Shown here: in pieces, positions 1 through 7,327 of the stretch
Numbering within the stretch: the first letter of the stretch is position 1
How the letters are laid out: the number at the start of each line of letters is the position of its first letter
NCBI RefSeq assembly: GCF_014483895.1
Contig: NZ_CP059987.1
Span: 2,046,001-2,110,000, forward strand
From: Protaetiibacter sp. SSC-01
Lineage (GTDB): Bacteria; Actinomycetota; Actinomycetes; Actinomycetales; Microbacteriaceae
DNA: 64,000 nucleotides
Direction: 5' to 3'
The notes under the pieces: generated by a model
Seen by the model: only the letters and a program-made list of their open reading frames with translations
Database searches by the model: none
What the model was told of the DNA's origin: nothing
Program-made: the position numbers and the translations under genes

Positions 1-276
1 GTAGACCGCGACCGAGAGAGCGCGCTTCGCGGGCTCCTGCCCGATGACGTACTCCTCGAGGAAGTTGAAGATCTCCTTGGGCTTCGGGAGGTCGAACTCG
101 CTCGTGACCTCTTCGCCCGCCTCGGCGAGACGCTCCTCGATGATCTCGTTGCAGAGCTCGACGCACTCGTCGCAGATGTACACGCCCGGACCGGCGATGA
201 GCTGCTGAACCTGCTTCTGGCTCTTGCCGCAGAAGGAGCATTTGAGCAGGTCGGCGCTCTCTCCGATGCGTGCCAT
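1..276 (-). CDS. clpX: ATP-dependent Clp protease ATP-binding subunit ClpX (N-terminal part)
   Basis: The first 92 residues of ClpX are present and the rest lies beyond the left edge. ClpX is the AAA+ unfoldase that recognises substrates and feeds them into the ClpP chamber in the cytoplasm. What is seen is the N-terminal zinc-binding domain, with Cys13/Cys16 in a CSFC motif and Cys35/Cys38 in CDEC, followed by the linker and the start of the AAA+ region (EEYVIGQ near residue 74). The start codon follows a purine-rich GGAGGGA on the minus strand. In most actinobacteria clpX lies directly behind clpP2. Here clpP1-clpP2 are on the same strand but about 2.2 kb upstream, separated by three plus-strand copper-related genes. 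Confidence 0.95.
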   Translation of the reverse strand, partial: MARIGESADLLKCSFCGKSQKQVQQLIAGPGVYICDECVELCNEIIEERLAEAGEEVTSEFDLPKPKEIFNFLEEYVIGQEPAKRALSVAVY

Positions 277-435
277 GCCGGTCTCCCTCCGAAGCGGTAC
301 CGAGAGCCTAACCCGTCCCGGTGACGGAGGTGGGCCTTCGCGCGTTTCCCGTGTCGGCGCGCCGTCCCCGATTCGCGTGGCACGCATCCGGGGGCGTCGG
401 ACCTGCACCTCGCACGCCGCGACTACTCTGGAGAC

Positions 436-1038
436 ATGACGCCGAGAGCCGCACGCCTGCTGCGCGGTGCGCTGCTCGGCGGCGTCGCGACGGTGCTCGC
501 GGCCGTGTCGCACCTCGTGGGCGGCGGGCCCGCCCCGAGCGGTCTCGCGCTCGTGCTCGGCGGTGTGTTCGCGACGGCCGTCGGCACGATCGCCGTCGGC
601 CGCCTCCGCCCGGGCCGGCGCGCCCTCACGCTCCCGCGGGTGATCTCGGGCGTCGCGATCTCGCAGCTCGCCTTCCACCTCGTCTTCTCGCTGCTCGGCC
701 AGGGCGCCGCCGTCGCGACGACGGGCGGCCACCACGGCCTCGCGGCGATCGCCTCCGACCCCGGCGCGGCCATCGCGCAGGGCGGCGCCGGGATGTGGAT
801 CGCCCACCTCGTCGCGGGCGTGCTCACGGTGCTCTACCTGCGCCACCTCGAGTCGCGCGTGTGGACCGTGCTCGCACAGCTCGGCGGGCTCGCCGTGCGC
901 GCGCTGCGCGTCGCCGCGACCGCGCCCGTCGCCGACGCACCCCGCCTCACGGCCGCGCGCGCCCCGCGCGTGCCCGCCGCATCCGCTCTCCTCGACACGA
1001 TCGCCCGCCGCGGCCCGCCCGCCGCCGCCCGCGCCTGA
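436..1038 (+). CDS. Hypothetical multi-pass membrane protein of the copper group
   Basis: A 200-residue hydrophobic protein of no family I can name. Hydrophobic stretches at about residues 8-27, 34-52, 71-93 and 115-137 suggest four membrane spans, followed by a basic, Ala/Arg/Pro-rich tail of about 50 residues. Several histidines lie in or next to the spans (SHLV, FHLV, GGHHG, AHLV), which would fit metal handling, but that is inference. It is followed 65 bases later by a YcnI-like gene and then a CopC-like gene on the same strand, so a role in copper uptake or delivery is the best guess. A -10-like TACTCT at 424-429 lies 6 bases before the ATG, so the transcript may be leaderless. Confidence 0.7.
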   Translation: MTPRAARLLRGALLGGVATVLAAVSHLVGGGPAPSGLALVLGGVFATAVGTIAVGRLRPGRRALTLPRVISGVAISQLAFHLVFSLLGQGAAVATTGGHHGLAAIASDPGAAIAQGGAGMWIAHLVAGVLTVLYLRHLESRVWTVLAQLGGLAVRALRVAATAPVADAPRLTAARAPRVPAASALLDTIARRGPPAAARA

Positions 1039-1103
1039 CGCCGACCGCTCGCGGTCGCCTCCGGCGCGCACGCGACCGCATCCGCTCACCCGTCAGGAGA
1101 ACC

Positions 1104-1877
1104 ATGTCTTCGATCACCCGCCGCACCACCGCGGCCTCCCTCGCCGTCGCCGCCGCGACGGCCCTCGCCCTCGCCTCCCCGCTCGCCGCGAGCGCGCACG
1201 TGACGTTCGACGAGAACACCGCCGAGGCCGGCAGCTACGCCCTCCTCACCCTCAAGGCGCCCAACGAATCGGAGACGGCCGCGACCGTCTCGCTCACCCT
1301 CACCCTGCCCGCCGACACGCCCTTCACGAGCGTGCGCACCGTGCCCGTCGCCGGCTGGACCGCCGAGCTCGTGCGCGAGACGCTGCCCGAGCCGGTCACG
1401 GTGGGCGACGGCACGATCACCGAGGCCGTCACGCGCATCGTGTGGACGGCGGATGCGGGGGCCGGCCTCCGCGACGGTGAGCTGGGCCTGTTCCCGGTCT
1501 CGCTCGGCCCCGTGCCCGACACCGGCAGCATCGTGCTGCCCGTCGACCAGGGCTACAGCGACGGCAGCGTCGTGTCGTGGGCCGACACCGAGGACGGGGC
1601 CGACCATCCGGCGCCCGTGCTGTACGTGAACGACGCCCCGGCCTCCGACCACCACGGGGGCTCGGACGACCACGCGACGCCCGAGGTGACGAGCGCACCC
1701 GACGCGGACGCCCCCGCCGACGGGTCGGCCGCCCAGGTCGACGTGCTCGCACGCGTGCTCGGCATCGCCGGGCTCGCGGTCGGCGCGGTCGGCGTCGTGC
1801 TCGCGCTCGTCTGGCGGCGCCGGGCGGCCGATGCCGCGGTCGCCCCGCGCGCACCCCGCGACGGCGGCGACGCGTGA
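1104..1877 (+). CDS. YcnI-like (DUF1775) copper-binding membrane-anchored protein
   Basis: A 257-residue exported protein of the YcnI/DUF1775 family. Residues 1-31 form a Sec signal peptide ending in Ala-Ser-Ala, so the mature protein would begin with His32. In the characterised Bacillus YcnI the N-terminal histidine is a copper ligand together with a Glu and a Trp; the mature His and a downstream Trp (VAGW) are visible here. The domain fills about residues 32-180. It is followed by an Asp/His-rich linker containing DHHGG, a single membrane span (about 220-243) and an Arg-rich cytoplasmic end. The start is preceded by AGGAGA. The stop overlaps the GTG of the CopC-like gene by 4 bases (GTGA), so the two are probably translated together. 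Confidence 0.88.
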   Translation: MSSITRRTTAASLAVAAATALALASPLAASAHVTFDENTAEAGSYALLTLKAPNESETAATVSLTLTLPADTPFTSVRTVPVAGWTAELVRETLPEPVTVGDGTITEAVTRIVWTADAGAGLRDGELGLFPVSLGPVPDTGSIVLPVDQGYSDGSVVSWADTEDGADHPAPVLYVNDAPASDHHGGSDDHATPEVTSAPDADAPADGSAAQVDVLARVLGIAGLAVGAVGVVLALVWRRRAADAAVAPRAPRDGGDA

Positions 1878-2470
1878 CACGCGCCCTCCGCGCCCTCGCC
1901 GCGGCGGCAGCAACCGTCGCGGCGGGGGCCGCCCTCGTGCTCGTCACGGCCCCCGCCGCGGAGGCCCACAGCGTGCTCGTGGCCTCGACGCCCGCCGCGG
2001 GGTCGACGCTGTCGGAGCTGCCCGCCGAGTTCTCGGTGACGATGAACGAGACCCTGCTCTCGGGGGCCGGGGATGCCGCCTTCGCGCTGCGCGTCGTCGA
2101 CGCCGAGGGCCGCTACTTCGGCGACGGATGCCTCACGATCGTCGACGGCACGATGTCCACCGGTGCCGCCATCGGCCCCGCGGGCGACTACACGCTCGAG
2201 TGGCAGGTCGTCTCCGCGGACGGTCACCCGGTCGGCGGGGAGATCCCGTTCAGCTGGACCGGGGAGGCCACCGCCGAGGGCGCCGCCCAGCCGGCCGCAT
2301 GCGGGGACGAGGCGCCCCCGGCCAGCACCCCGCCACCCGCGGACGGCGGTCATCACGCCGGCGACGCGGCCGAGGTGCCGCTCGCCGACGTGCTGTGGAT
2401 CGTGGGGGCGGTGCTCGCCGTCGCGATCGCCGTGACGGTAGCGCTCGTCGCCACCCGCCGGCGCCCCTGA
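1874..2470 (+). CDS. CopC-like copper resistance domain protein
   Basis: A 198-residue protein with a CopC domain, a periplasmic-type beta-sandwich that binds Cu(II) with the N-terminal histidine of the mature chain. The signal peptide ends in AEA, leaving His32 as the first mature residue; the family's second motif, SADGHPVGG, is present. A His-containing linker (DGGHHAGD), one C-terminal membrane span and a short Arg-rich tail follow, so the domain would be held outside the membrane. No CopD partner domain is fused to it or found nearby. The GTG start overlaps the YcnI-like stop. The gene ends 4 bases before a strong hairpin and faces clpP2. Confidence 0.87.
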   Translation: MTRALRALAAAAATVAAGAALVLVTAPAAEAHSVLVASTPAAGSTLSELPAEFSVTMNETLLSGAGDAAFALRVVDAEGRYFGDGCLTIVDGTMSTGAAIGPAGDYTLEWQVVSADGHPVGGEIPFSWTGEATAEGAAQPAACGDEAPPASTPPPADGGHHAGDAAEVPLADVLWIVGAVLAVAIAVTVALVATRRRP

Positions 2471-2474
2471 CGCG

Positions 2475-2509
2475 GACGACCCCCGCCGGACCATCCGGCG
2501 GGGGTCGTC
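2475..2509. terminator. Bidirectional hairpin between copC-like and clpP2
   Basis: A perfect 15-bp stem (2475-2489 with 2495-2509) with a 5-base loop lies between the convergent stops of the CopC-like gene and clpP2. The stem is GC-rich and ends in GTC rather than a T-run, as is common in high-GC actinobacteria. Its position between convergent genes makes a two-way terminator the natural reading. Confidence 0.8.
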
Positions 2510-2522
2510 TCACGACAGGACG

Positions 2523-3197
2523 TCAGGCCTTCGTCAGCGCCGCCTGCGCGTTCTTGCGGCTCGAGAGCACCTGGTCGATGAGGCCGTACTCGAGGGCCTC
2601 ATCGGCCGAGAGGATGCGGTCGCGCTCGATGTCGGCGTTGATCTCCTCGACCGACTTGTTCGAGTGACGCGAGAGCGTCTCCTCGAGCCACGTGCGCAGG
2701 CGCATGATCTCCTTCGCCTGGATCTCGATGTCGGAGGCCTGGCCGCGGCCCGCCTCGCCGACCGCCGGCTGGTGGATGAGGATGCGCGCGTTCGGCAGCG
2801 CGAGGCGCTTGCCGGGCGTGCCGGCGGCCGCGATGACGGCGGCGGCCGAGGCGGCCTGGCCGAGCACGACCGTCATGACCTGCGGACGGATGTACTGCAT
2901 CGTGTCGTAGATCGCCGTCATGGCCGTGAACGAGCCGCCGGGCGAGTTGATGTACATCATGATGTCGCGGTCGGGGTCCATCGACTCCAGCACGAGCAGC
3001 TGGGCCATGATGTCGTCGGCCGACGCGTCGTCGACCTGCACGCCGAGGAAGATGATGCGGTCCTCGAAGAGCTTCGCGTAGGGGTCCTGGCGCTTGAAGC
3101 CGTAGGCCGTGCGCTCCTCGAAGCTCGGCAGGATGTAGCGCGACTGCGGCATGCGCGAGGCGAGGTCTCCGCCCGCCATGAACGTGGGGGTCTCCAT
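2523..3197 (-). CDS. clpP2: ATP-dependent Clp protease proteolytic subunit ClpP2
   Basis: A 224-residue ClpP serine peptidase (family S14). The catalytic triad is visible: Ser117 in GQAAS, His142 in IHQPA and Asp193 in ERDR. Actinobacteria carry two ClpP proteins that form a mixed ClpP1P2 tetradecamer and work with ClpX or ClpC1. This one is the second gene of the pair, 27 bases behind clpP1, and has the longer N-terminal extension (about 30 residues before the conserved region) usual for ClpP2. Met7 or Met16 are other possible starts, and the N-terminus is normally processed. Confidence 0.95.
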   Translation of the reverse strand: METPTFMAGGDLASRMPQSRYILPSFEERTAYGFKRQDPYAKLFEDRIIFLGVQVDDASADDIMAQLLVLESMDPDRDIMMYINSPGGSFTAMTAIYDTMQYIRPQVMTVVLGQAASAAAVIAAAGTPGKRLALPNARILIHQPAVGEAGRGQASDIEIQAKEIMRLRTWLEETLSRHSNKSVEEINADIERDRILSADEALEYGLIDQVLSSRKNAQAALTKA

Positions 3198-3224
3198 GAA
3201 TCCTGTTCCTTGTCTCTCTCGCGC

Positions 3225-3812
3225 TTACTTCTGGTCGGTGCCCGCGCCGCCCACGACATCCGCCGCCGAGGCGCGGATGTGGTCGACGAACCCGTACTCG
3301 AGGGCCTCCTCGGCCGTGAACCACCGGTCGCGGTCGCCGTCGGCGTTGATCTGCTCGACCGACTTGCCGGTCTGGGCCGCCGTGATCTCGGCGAGGCGGC
3401 GCTTCATGTCGAGGATGAGCTGCGCCTGCGTCTGGATGTCGGACGCGGTGCCGCCGAAGCCGCCGTGCGGCTGGTGCAGGAGCACGCGCGCGTTCGGGGT
3501 GATGTAGCGCTTGCCCTTCGTGCCCGCCGTGAGCAGCAGCTGGCCCATCGACGCGGCCATGCCGATGCCGACCGTGACGACGTCGTTCGGGATGAACTGC
3601 ATCGTGTCGTAGATCGCCATGCCGGCCGTGATCGAGCCACCCGGGCTGTTGATGTAGAGGTAGATATCCTTCTCGGGGTCCTCCGCCGCGAGCAGCAGCA
3701 GCTTGGCCGCGATCTCGTTCGCGTTGTCGTCGCGCACCTCGGATCCGAGCCAGATGATGCGGTCCTTCAGGAGGCGGTCGAAGACGCTCGGCTGGAATGC
3801 CGGTTCTGCCAT
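3225..3812 (-). CDS. clpP1: ATP-dependent Clp protease proteolytic subunit ClpP1
   Basis: A 195-residue ClpP paralogue with Ser88 in GMAASM, His113 in HQPHGG and Asp162 in DRDR. The start at 3812 was chosen because AAGGAG lies about 10 bases before the ATG and the protein then begins close to the conserved FDRLLKDRI region; the open frame extends much further upstream but reads through a repeat region. It is the first gene of the clpP1-clpP2 operon. Many actinobacteria induce this operon through ClgR; I found no convincing ClgR palindrome upstream, but the upstream region carries five copies of a 13-base word (see 3937-4078). Confidence 0.95.
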   Translation of the reverse strand: MAEPAFQPSVFDRLLKDRIIWLGSEVRDDNANEIAAKLLLLAAEDPEKDIYLYINSPGGSITAGMAIYDTMQFIPNDVVTVGIGMAASMGQLLLTAGTKGKRYITPNARVLLHQPHGGFGGTASDIQTQAQLILDMKRRLAEITAAQTGKSVEQINADGDRDRWFTAEEALEYGFVDHIRASAADVVGGAGTDQK

Positions 3813-3936
3813 GGGAGGAAGCTCCTTGATCTGCGACATGGACACCGTGTCGATGTCGCTCACGAATCTACCGGGGCGCATTCTGCGGCTCGGCCGTGTT
3901 CGCCCTGGGCAGAGTCGCGTCGCGCCCCTCCCTTCT

Positions 3937-4078
3937 GCTGTTGTGCAGGACTTCGCTGTTGTGCAGGACTTCGCTGTTGTGCAGGTGATCTCGCGGCGCT
4001 GGCATCCGCTGGCCCCGGATTTCCCGGCCTCGCGCAGCGGTCTCCTGCACAACAGCTCACGACCTCCTGCACAACAGC
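3937..4078. repeat. Cluster of 13-bp direct and inverted repeats upstream of clpP1
   Basis: The word GCTGTTGTGCAGG occurs three times in direct orientation at exact 18-base spacing (3937-3949, 3955-3967, 3973-3985) and twice inverted as CCTGCACAACAGC (4044-4056, 4066-4078, spacing 22). The whole gap between clpP1 (start 3812) and the divergent TPR gene (start 4104) is 291 bases and has no convincing gene. The arrangement could be an operator array, a protein-binding site or an intergenic repeat of the REP kind; the sequence alone does not decide. Confidence 0.85.
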
Positions 4079-4103
4079 GTCGCGCCGCGCCTAGCCTGGG
4101 GCG

Positions 4104-4589
4104 ATGGACTGGCAGCAGCGGATCGCGGCCGTGTGGGCTGAGGCGGATGCGCTCGGGGACGCCGAGCTCGTGGCGCGGATCGACGAGATCGCGGCCGAGC
4201 ACCCGGACGAGCCGCTCGCGCTCTTCGAGCAGGGCGGCGCGCGCGACTCGACCGGCGACGAGGCGGGGGCGGAGGAGTTCTACCGACGCGCCCTCGCATC
4301 CGGGCTCCCCGACGACGAGCGGGCGCAGTGCGTCATCCAGCTCGCGAGCACCGTGCGCAACCTCGGCCGCCCCGAGGAGTCGCTCGAGCTGCTGCGCGAG
4401 GAGTTCGAGGGCCGTGCGCCCGACGACCCCTACGCGGATGCCGCGGTCGCCTTCGCGGCGCTCGCCCTCGTCGACCTCGGGCGGCCCGTCGAGGCGGTCG
4501 CGGCGCTCCTGCACGCCCTCACGCCGCACCTGCCCCGCTACCACCGCTCGGTGCCGGCGTACGCGGACGCCCTCCTCGGGGAGCTCTAG
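4104..4589 (+). CDS. Tetratricopeptide repeat protein
   Basis: A 161-residue soluble, acidic protein made of paired amphipathic helices with TPR spacing: [20 protein letters not shown] near residue 40, a pair near 78-108 ([18 protein letters not shown]) and a pair near 115-140 ([19 protein letters not shown]). It has no signal peptide or membrane span. Small one-domain TPR proteins of this type are common in actinobacteria and usually act as protein-binding modules; the partner is unknown. A TAGCCT -10 box (4092-4097) lies 6 bases before the ATG with no ribosome-binding site, so a leaderless transcript is likely. It converges on the DUF1697 gene with 6 bases between the stops. Confidence 0.85.
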   Translation: MDWQQRIAAVWAEADALGDAELVARIDEIAAEHPDEPLALFEQGGARDSTGDEAGAEEFYRRALASGLPDDERAQCVIQLASTVRNLGRPEESLELLREEFEGRAPDDPYADAAVAFAALALVDLGRPVEAVAALLHALTPHLPRYHRSVPAYADALLGEL

Positions 4590-4595
4590 CCCGTC

Positions 4596-5111
4596 TTACC
4601 GCAGCAGCCGCTCGAGGGTGTTGACGTTGCGGCTCGTGAGGTGCGGCTTGTACGCGGCCTTGCCGATCGCCTTGCCGAGCACCGAGTCGAGCGTGTCGCC
4701 CTTAGGCACCGTCCAGTAGACGACGCCGTCGCCGGCCGCGGCGCTCTCGTGCGCGGGGTCGAGCTCCGTCGCGAGCAGCTCGTCCGCAACGCGCGGCTCG
4801 AGCACGAAGAGCACGTAGTCGTGCCAGCCGTCGCGGCCGCGCTCGAACGGGTACGCCTCGACGATCGCGCGCAACGCATCCGTCGTGAGCACGTGCACCC
4901 ACGCGTCGTAGCCGAAGCGCTCCCGCAGGGCCGCCTCGATATCCGCTTTCACCTCGCGGCCGGATGCGTCGCTCGTCACGAGCGCGTTGCCGCTCGCGAG
5001 CACCGTGGTGACGTCGGCGTAGCCGCGCTCGACGAGCAGCTCGCGCAGCTCGGCCATCTTGACCGCGACGCCGCCGACGTTGACGCCGCGCAGGAGGATC
5101 ACGTACCGCAC
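4596..5111 (-). CDS. DUF1697 family protein
   Basis: A 171-residue cytoplasmic protein of the DUF1697 family. The family's opening signature is present (YVILLRGVNVGG), followed by the conserved region around LASGNALVTS and the C-terminal TSRNVNTLERLL. The function of the family is unknown. The length matches the family. The GTG start at 5111 has a TAGGGT box (5118-5123 on the minus strand) 6 bases upstream and no Shine-Dalgarno sequence, so it is probably read from a leaderless message. Confidence 0.9.
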   Translation of the reverse strand: MRYVILLRGVNVGGVAVKMAELRELLVERGYADVTTVLASGNALVTSDASGREVKADIEAALRERFGYDAWVHVLTTDALRAIVEAYPFERGRDGWHDYVLFVLEPRVADELLATELDPAHESAAAGDGVVYWTVPKGDTLDSVLGKAIGKAAYKPHLTSRNVNTLERLLR

Positions 5112-5140
5112 GCCGTCACCCTACGCCCGCCCCCGGACAC

Positions 5141-5288
5141 GCCGAAGGCCCGGCCCTCTCGCCGGTCGAGTGCCGCCGAAGGCCCGGCCTTCTCGCTGGT
5201 CGAGTGCCACGCCGAAGGCCCGGCCCTCTCGCTGGTCGAGTGCCGCCGAAGGCGGTGTATCGAGACCGAGAGAAGGCCGGGCCTTCGT
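5141..5288. repeat. 34-bp tandem intergenic repeat with inverted end
   Basis: Three nearly identical 34-base units begin at 5141, 5175 and 5211, each opening with GCCGAAGGCCCGGCC and closing with GGTCGAGTGCC. A fourth, truncated unit starts at 5245. The array ends with an inverted copy of the core (GAGAAGGCCGGGCCTTC, about 5271-5287). The segment at about 5230-5268, read on the minus strand, is GGTCTCGATACACC... then CTCGACCAGCGAG, the same layout as the elements at 55669-55832 and 60355-60395. It fills the gap between the start of the DUF1697 gene and the end of tig. No gene is seen in it. Confidence 0.85.
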
Positions 5289-5294
5289 GAGACG

Positions 5295-6668
5295 TCAGTG
5301 CTCGTGACCCTCGTGGTCGTCGTGGTCGTGGTCCACGCCGACGAGGTCGGTCTCGTCGATGATCTCGGAGTCGTCCGAGCCGTCGCCGAGCACGGTCGCG
5401 GTGAGCGCCGAGACGTCGACCGCCTTGCCCTTCTCGTCGACGACCTTGGCCTTCGAGAGGGCCACGGCGACCGCCTTCGAGCGGGCGACCTCGCCGACCA
5501 TGGCGGGGATCTGGCCCGAGTTGCCGAGCGCCTGGATGAAGTCGCCCGGCTCCATGCCGTACTGAGCCGACGCCTGCACGAGGTAGGAGGTGAGCTCGTT
5601 CTGGCTGACCTTCACCTCCTCCTTCTCGGCGATCGCGTCGAGCAGGATCTGACGGCGGAAGACCTTCTCGCTCTCCTCGGCCACCTCGGCGCGGTGCACG
5701 TCGTCCTCGAGGCGACCCTCGTTCTCGAGGTGACGGTGCACCTCGTCGTCGATGAGGCCCTGCGGCACGGGGATGTCGGCGTTCTCGACGAGGAGCTCGA
5801 CGAGCTTGTCGCGCGCGGCGACCGCCTGGCCGAACTCGGCCGACTTCTCGAGCTGCTCCTTGATGTCCTTGCGGAGCTCGCCGATCGTGTCGAACTGCGA
5901 CGCGATCTGCGCGAAGTCGTCGTCGGCCTCGGGGAGCTCGCGCTCCTTGACCGAGAGCAGCGTGACGGCGATCTGGGCCTTCTCGCCCTGGTGGTCGCCG
6001 CCCACGAGCTCCGACTCGAATGTCGTCGACTCGCCCGCGGTGAGGGTGTCGAGCGCCTCGTCGATGCCCTCGATGAGCTCGCCCGAGCCGATCTCGTAGG
6101 AGATGTTCGACGCGGTGTCGATCTCCTCGCCGCCGATCGTCGCGACGAGGTCGAGCTGCGCGAAGTCGCCCTTCTTGGCGGGGCGGTCGACGGTCACGAG
6201 CGTGCCGAAGCGGCTGCGGAGGTTCTCCAGCTCGGCCTCCACCTCATCCGGGCCCACCTTGACCGACTCCACCTCGACCTTGAGGCCGTCGTACTTCGGG
6301 AGCTCGAACTCGGGGCGCACGTCGACCTCGACGGTGAAGACGAGGTCGCCCGAGAAGTCCTTCTCGCTCGGCCACGTCGAGACGTCGGCCTCGGGGCGGC
6401 CCAGAGGGCGGAGCTTCTCCTCGTTGGCGGCCTCGCGGTAGAAGCGCTCGAGGCCCTCCGACACGGCGTGGTTGAGCACCTCGGCGCGGCCGATGCGCTG
6501 GTCGATGATGGGCGGCGGCACCTTGCCCTTGCGGAAGCCGGGGATGTTCACCTGCTCCGCGATGTGCTTGTACGCGTGCTCGATCGAGGGCTTGAGCTCC
6601 TCGGGGGTGACGGTGATGGTGAGCTTCGCGCGCGTGGGCGACAGCTTCTCGACGGTCGTGCTGACCAT
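5295..6668 (-). CDS. tig: Trigger factor (ribosome-associated chaperone and prolyl isomerase)
   Basis: A 457-residue trigger factor, which binds ribosomal protein L23 at the exit tunnel and holds emerging chains. The ribosome-binding signature GFRKGK is at residues 44-49. The N-terminal domain covers about 1-115, the FKBP-type prolyl isomerase about 160-245 and the helical arm domain 260-430. The last 25 residues are unusual: a run of Asp, His and Glu ([12 protein letters not shown]) that could bind metal ions. In many bacteria tig leads into clpP-clpX; here it lies on the same strand upstream of clpP1 with three features between. The tRNA-Pro gene lies 37 bases upstream on the same strand. 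Confidence 0.97.
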   Translation of the reverse strand: MVSTTVEKLSPTRAKLTITVTPEELKPSIEHAYKHIAEQVNIPGFRKGKVPPPIIDQRIGRAEVLNHAVSEGLERFYREAANEEKLRPLGRPEADVSTWPSEKDFSGDLVFTVEVDVRPEFELPKYDGLKVEVESVKVGPDEVEAELENLRSRFGTLVTVDRPAKKGDFAQLDLVATIGGEEIDTASNISYEIGSGELIEGIDEALDTLTAGESTTFESELVGGDHQGEKAQIAVTLLSVKERELPEADDDFAQIASQFDTIGELRKDIKEQLEKSAEFGQAVAARDKLVELLVENADIPVPQGLIDDEVHRHLENEGRLEDDVHRAEVAEESEKVFRRQILLDAIAEKEEVKVSQNELTSYLVQASAQYGMEPGDFIQALGNSGQIPAMVGEVARSKAVAVALSKAKVVDEKGKAVDVSALTATVLGDGSDDSEIIDETDLVGVDHDHDDHEGHEH

Positions 6669-6704
6669 GGGGATGTACTCCTGGGGTTGTTCGCTGATGT
6701 TCCG

Positions 6705-6779
6705 TCGGGGCGACAGGATTTGAACCTGCGACCTCCCGCTCCCAAAGCGGGCACTCTAGCCAAGCTGAGCTACGCCCCG
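6705..6779 (-). tRNA. tRNA-Pro (anticodon TGG)
   Basis: A 75-base cloverleaf on the minus strand. The acceptor stem is CGGGGCG/CGCCCCG, the D arm is AGCTCAG-type, the anticodon stem is CCCGC/GCGGG with loop TTTGGGA (anticodon TGG), and the T arm contains GGTTCAAATCC. The 3' CCA is not encoded. A TAGACT box at 6854-6859 (minus strand) could serve as its -10 element. Confidence 0.95.
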
Positions 6780-6915
6780 GATGTCCGGGCCTTCTCGCAG
6801 CCGGCTGTCGGGCGGGGTGACGGACGCGATCCGGCCCGAAAACGGCCTCGCACAGTCTAGCCGGTGCCGCGCGCGCCTTCGCTCCGATGTCGGACGTCGG
6901 GCGCACCATGGCTGC

Positions 6916-7086
6916 ATGGCGAACATCGACATCATGGAGATCCGCGCGTTCGAGCCCCGTTGCGTCGACTGCGGCGAGACGGGCCCGATCGAGTCGAGCG
7001 CCTTCTGGGCGATGGCGTGGGAGGAGGCGCACGTGTGCGTCGCCGCGCGCATCGACGCCGAGGCGCCCGAGCTCATGAGCGCCTGA
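6916..7086 (+). CDS. Small hypothetical protein with one CxxC
   Basis: A possible 56-residue protein between two tRNA genes. It carries a CVDCGETG motif (a CxxC knuckle) near residue 16 and a third Cys further on, then an acidic end. This looks like a small zinc-knuckle protein, which is common in Microbacteriaceae, but I do not recognise a family. The ATG at 6916 was chosen because the motif-bearing part starts just behind it; no clear ribosome-binding site or -10 box adjoins it. The other frames here read as arginine-rich shadow. Confidence 0.5.
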   Translation: MANIDIMEIRAFEPRCVDCGETGPIESSAFWAMAWEEAHVCVAARIDAEAPELMSA

Positions 7087-7149
7087 CCGAACCGACCTCT
7101 CCCCTGCGTTAGACTCGCGGGGTTGCCCAGCCGTTCTCGGCGGGGCTCC

Positions 7150-7223
7150 GGGGCGGTAGCTCAATGGTAGAGCCTCAGTCTTCCAAACTGATTACGCGGG
7201 TTCGATTCCCGTCCGCCCCTCCA
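7150..7223 (+). tRNA. tRNA-Gly (anticodon TCC)
   Basis: A 74-base cloverleaf including an encoded 3' CCA. The acceptor stem is GGGGCGG/CCGCCCC, the D arm contains AGCTCAATGGTAGAGC, the anticodon loop is CTTCCAA (anticodon TCC) on a TCAGT/ACTGA stem, and the T arm contains GGTTCGATTCC. A TAGACT box at 7110-7115 is a plausible -10 element. Confidence 0.96.
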
Positions 7224-7327
7224 CGTACTGCGTTCTCCGCCTTCGGGATCCCGCGCTTCACAGCGTCCTCCCCGGTGCTGTGAGCGGTCCTCTGTAACCA
7301 TGGAGGAACCACCGGAGGGGTTTCAGG

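Noticed and set aside
3813-3936. A ClgR-binding palindrome in front of clpP1.
   Set aside because: I looked for a CGCT-N-AGCG-type site and found only half-sites that chance could give.
3937-4078. Possible short CRISPR array.
   Set aside because: The repeats are only 13 bases, the 5-base spacers of the direct copies are the same, two copies are inverted and no cas gene is near.
3813-4544. An extended ClpP1 start far upstream.
   Set aside because: The extra part would be antisense to the TPR gene and crosses the repeats; the ATG at 3812 has a good ribosome-binding site.
7223-7327. Third tRNA or small RNA behind tRNA-Gly.
   Set aside because: No cloverleaf or conserved stem could be drawn in this stretch.
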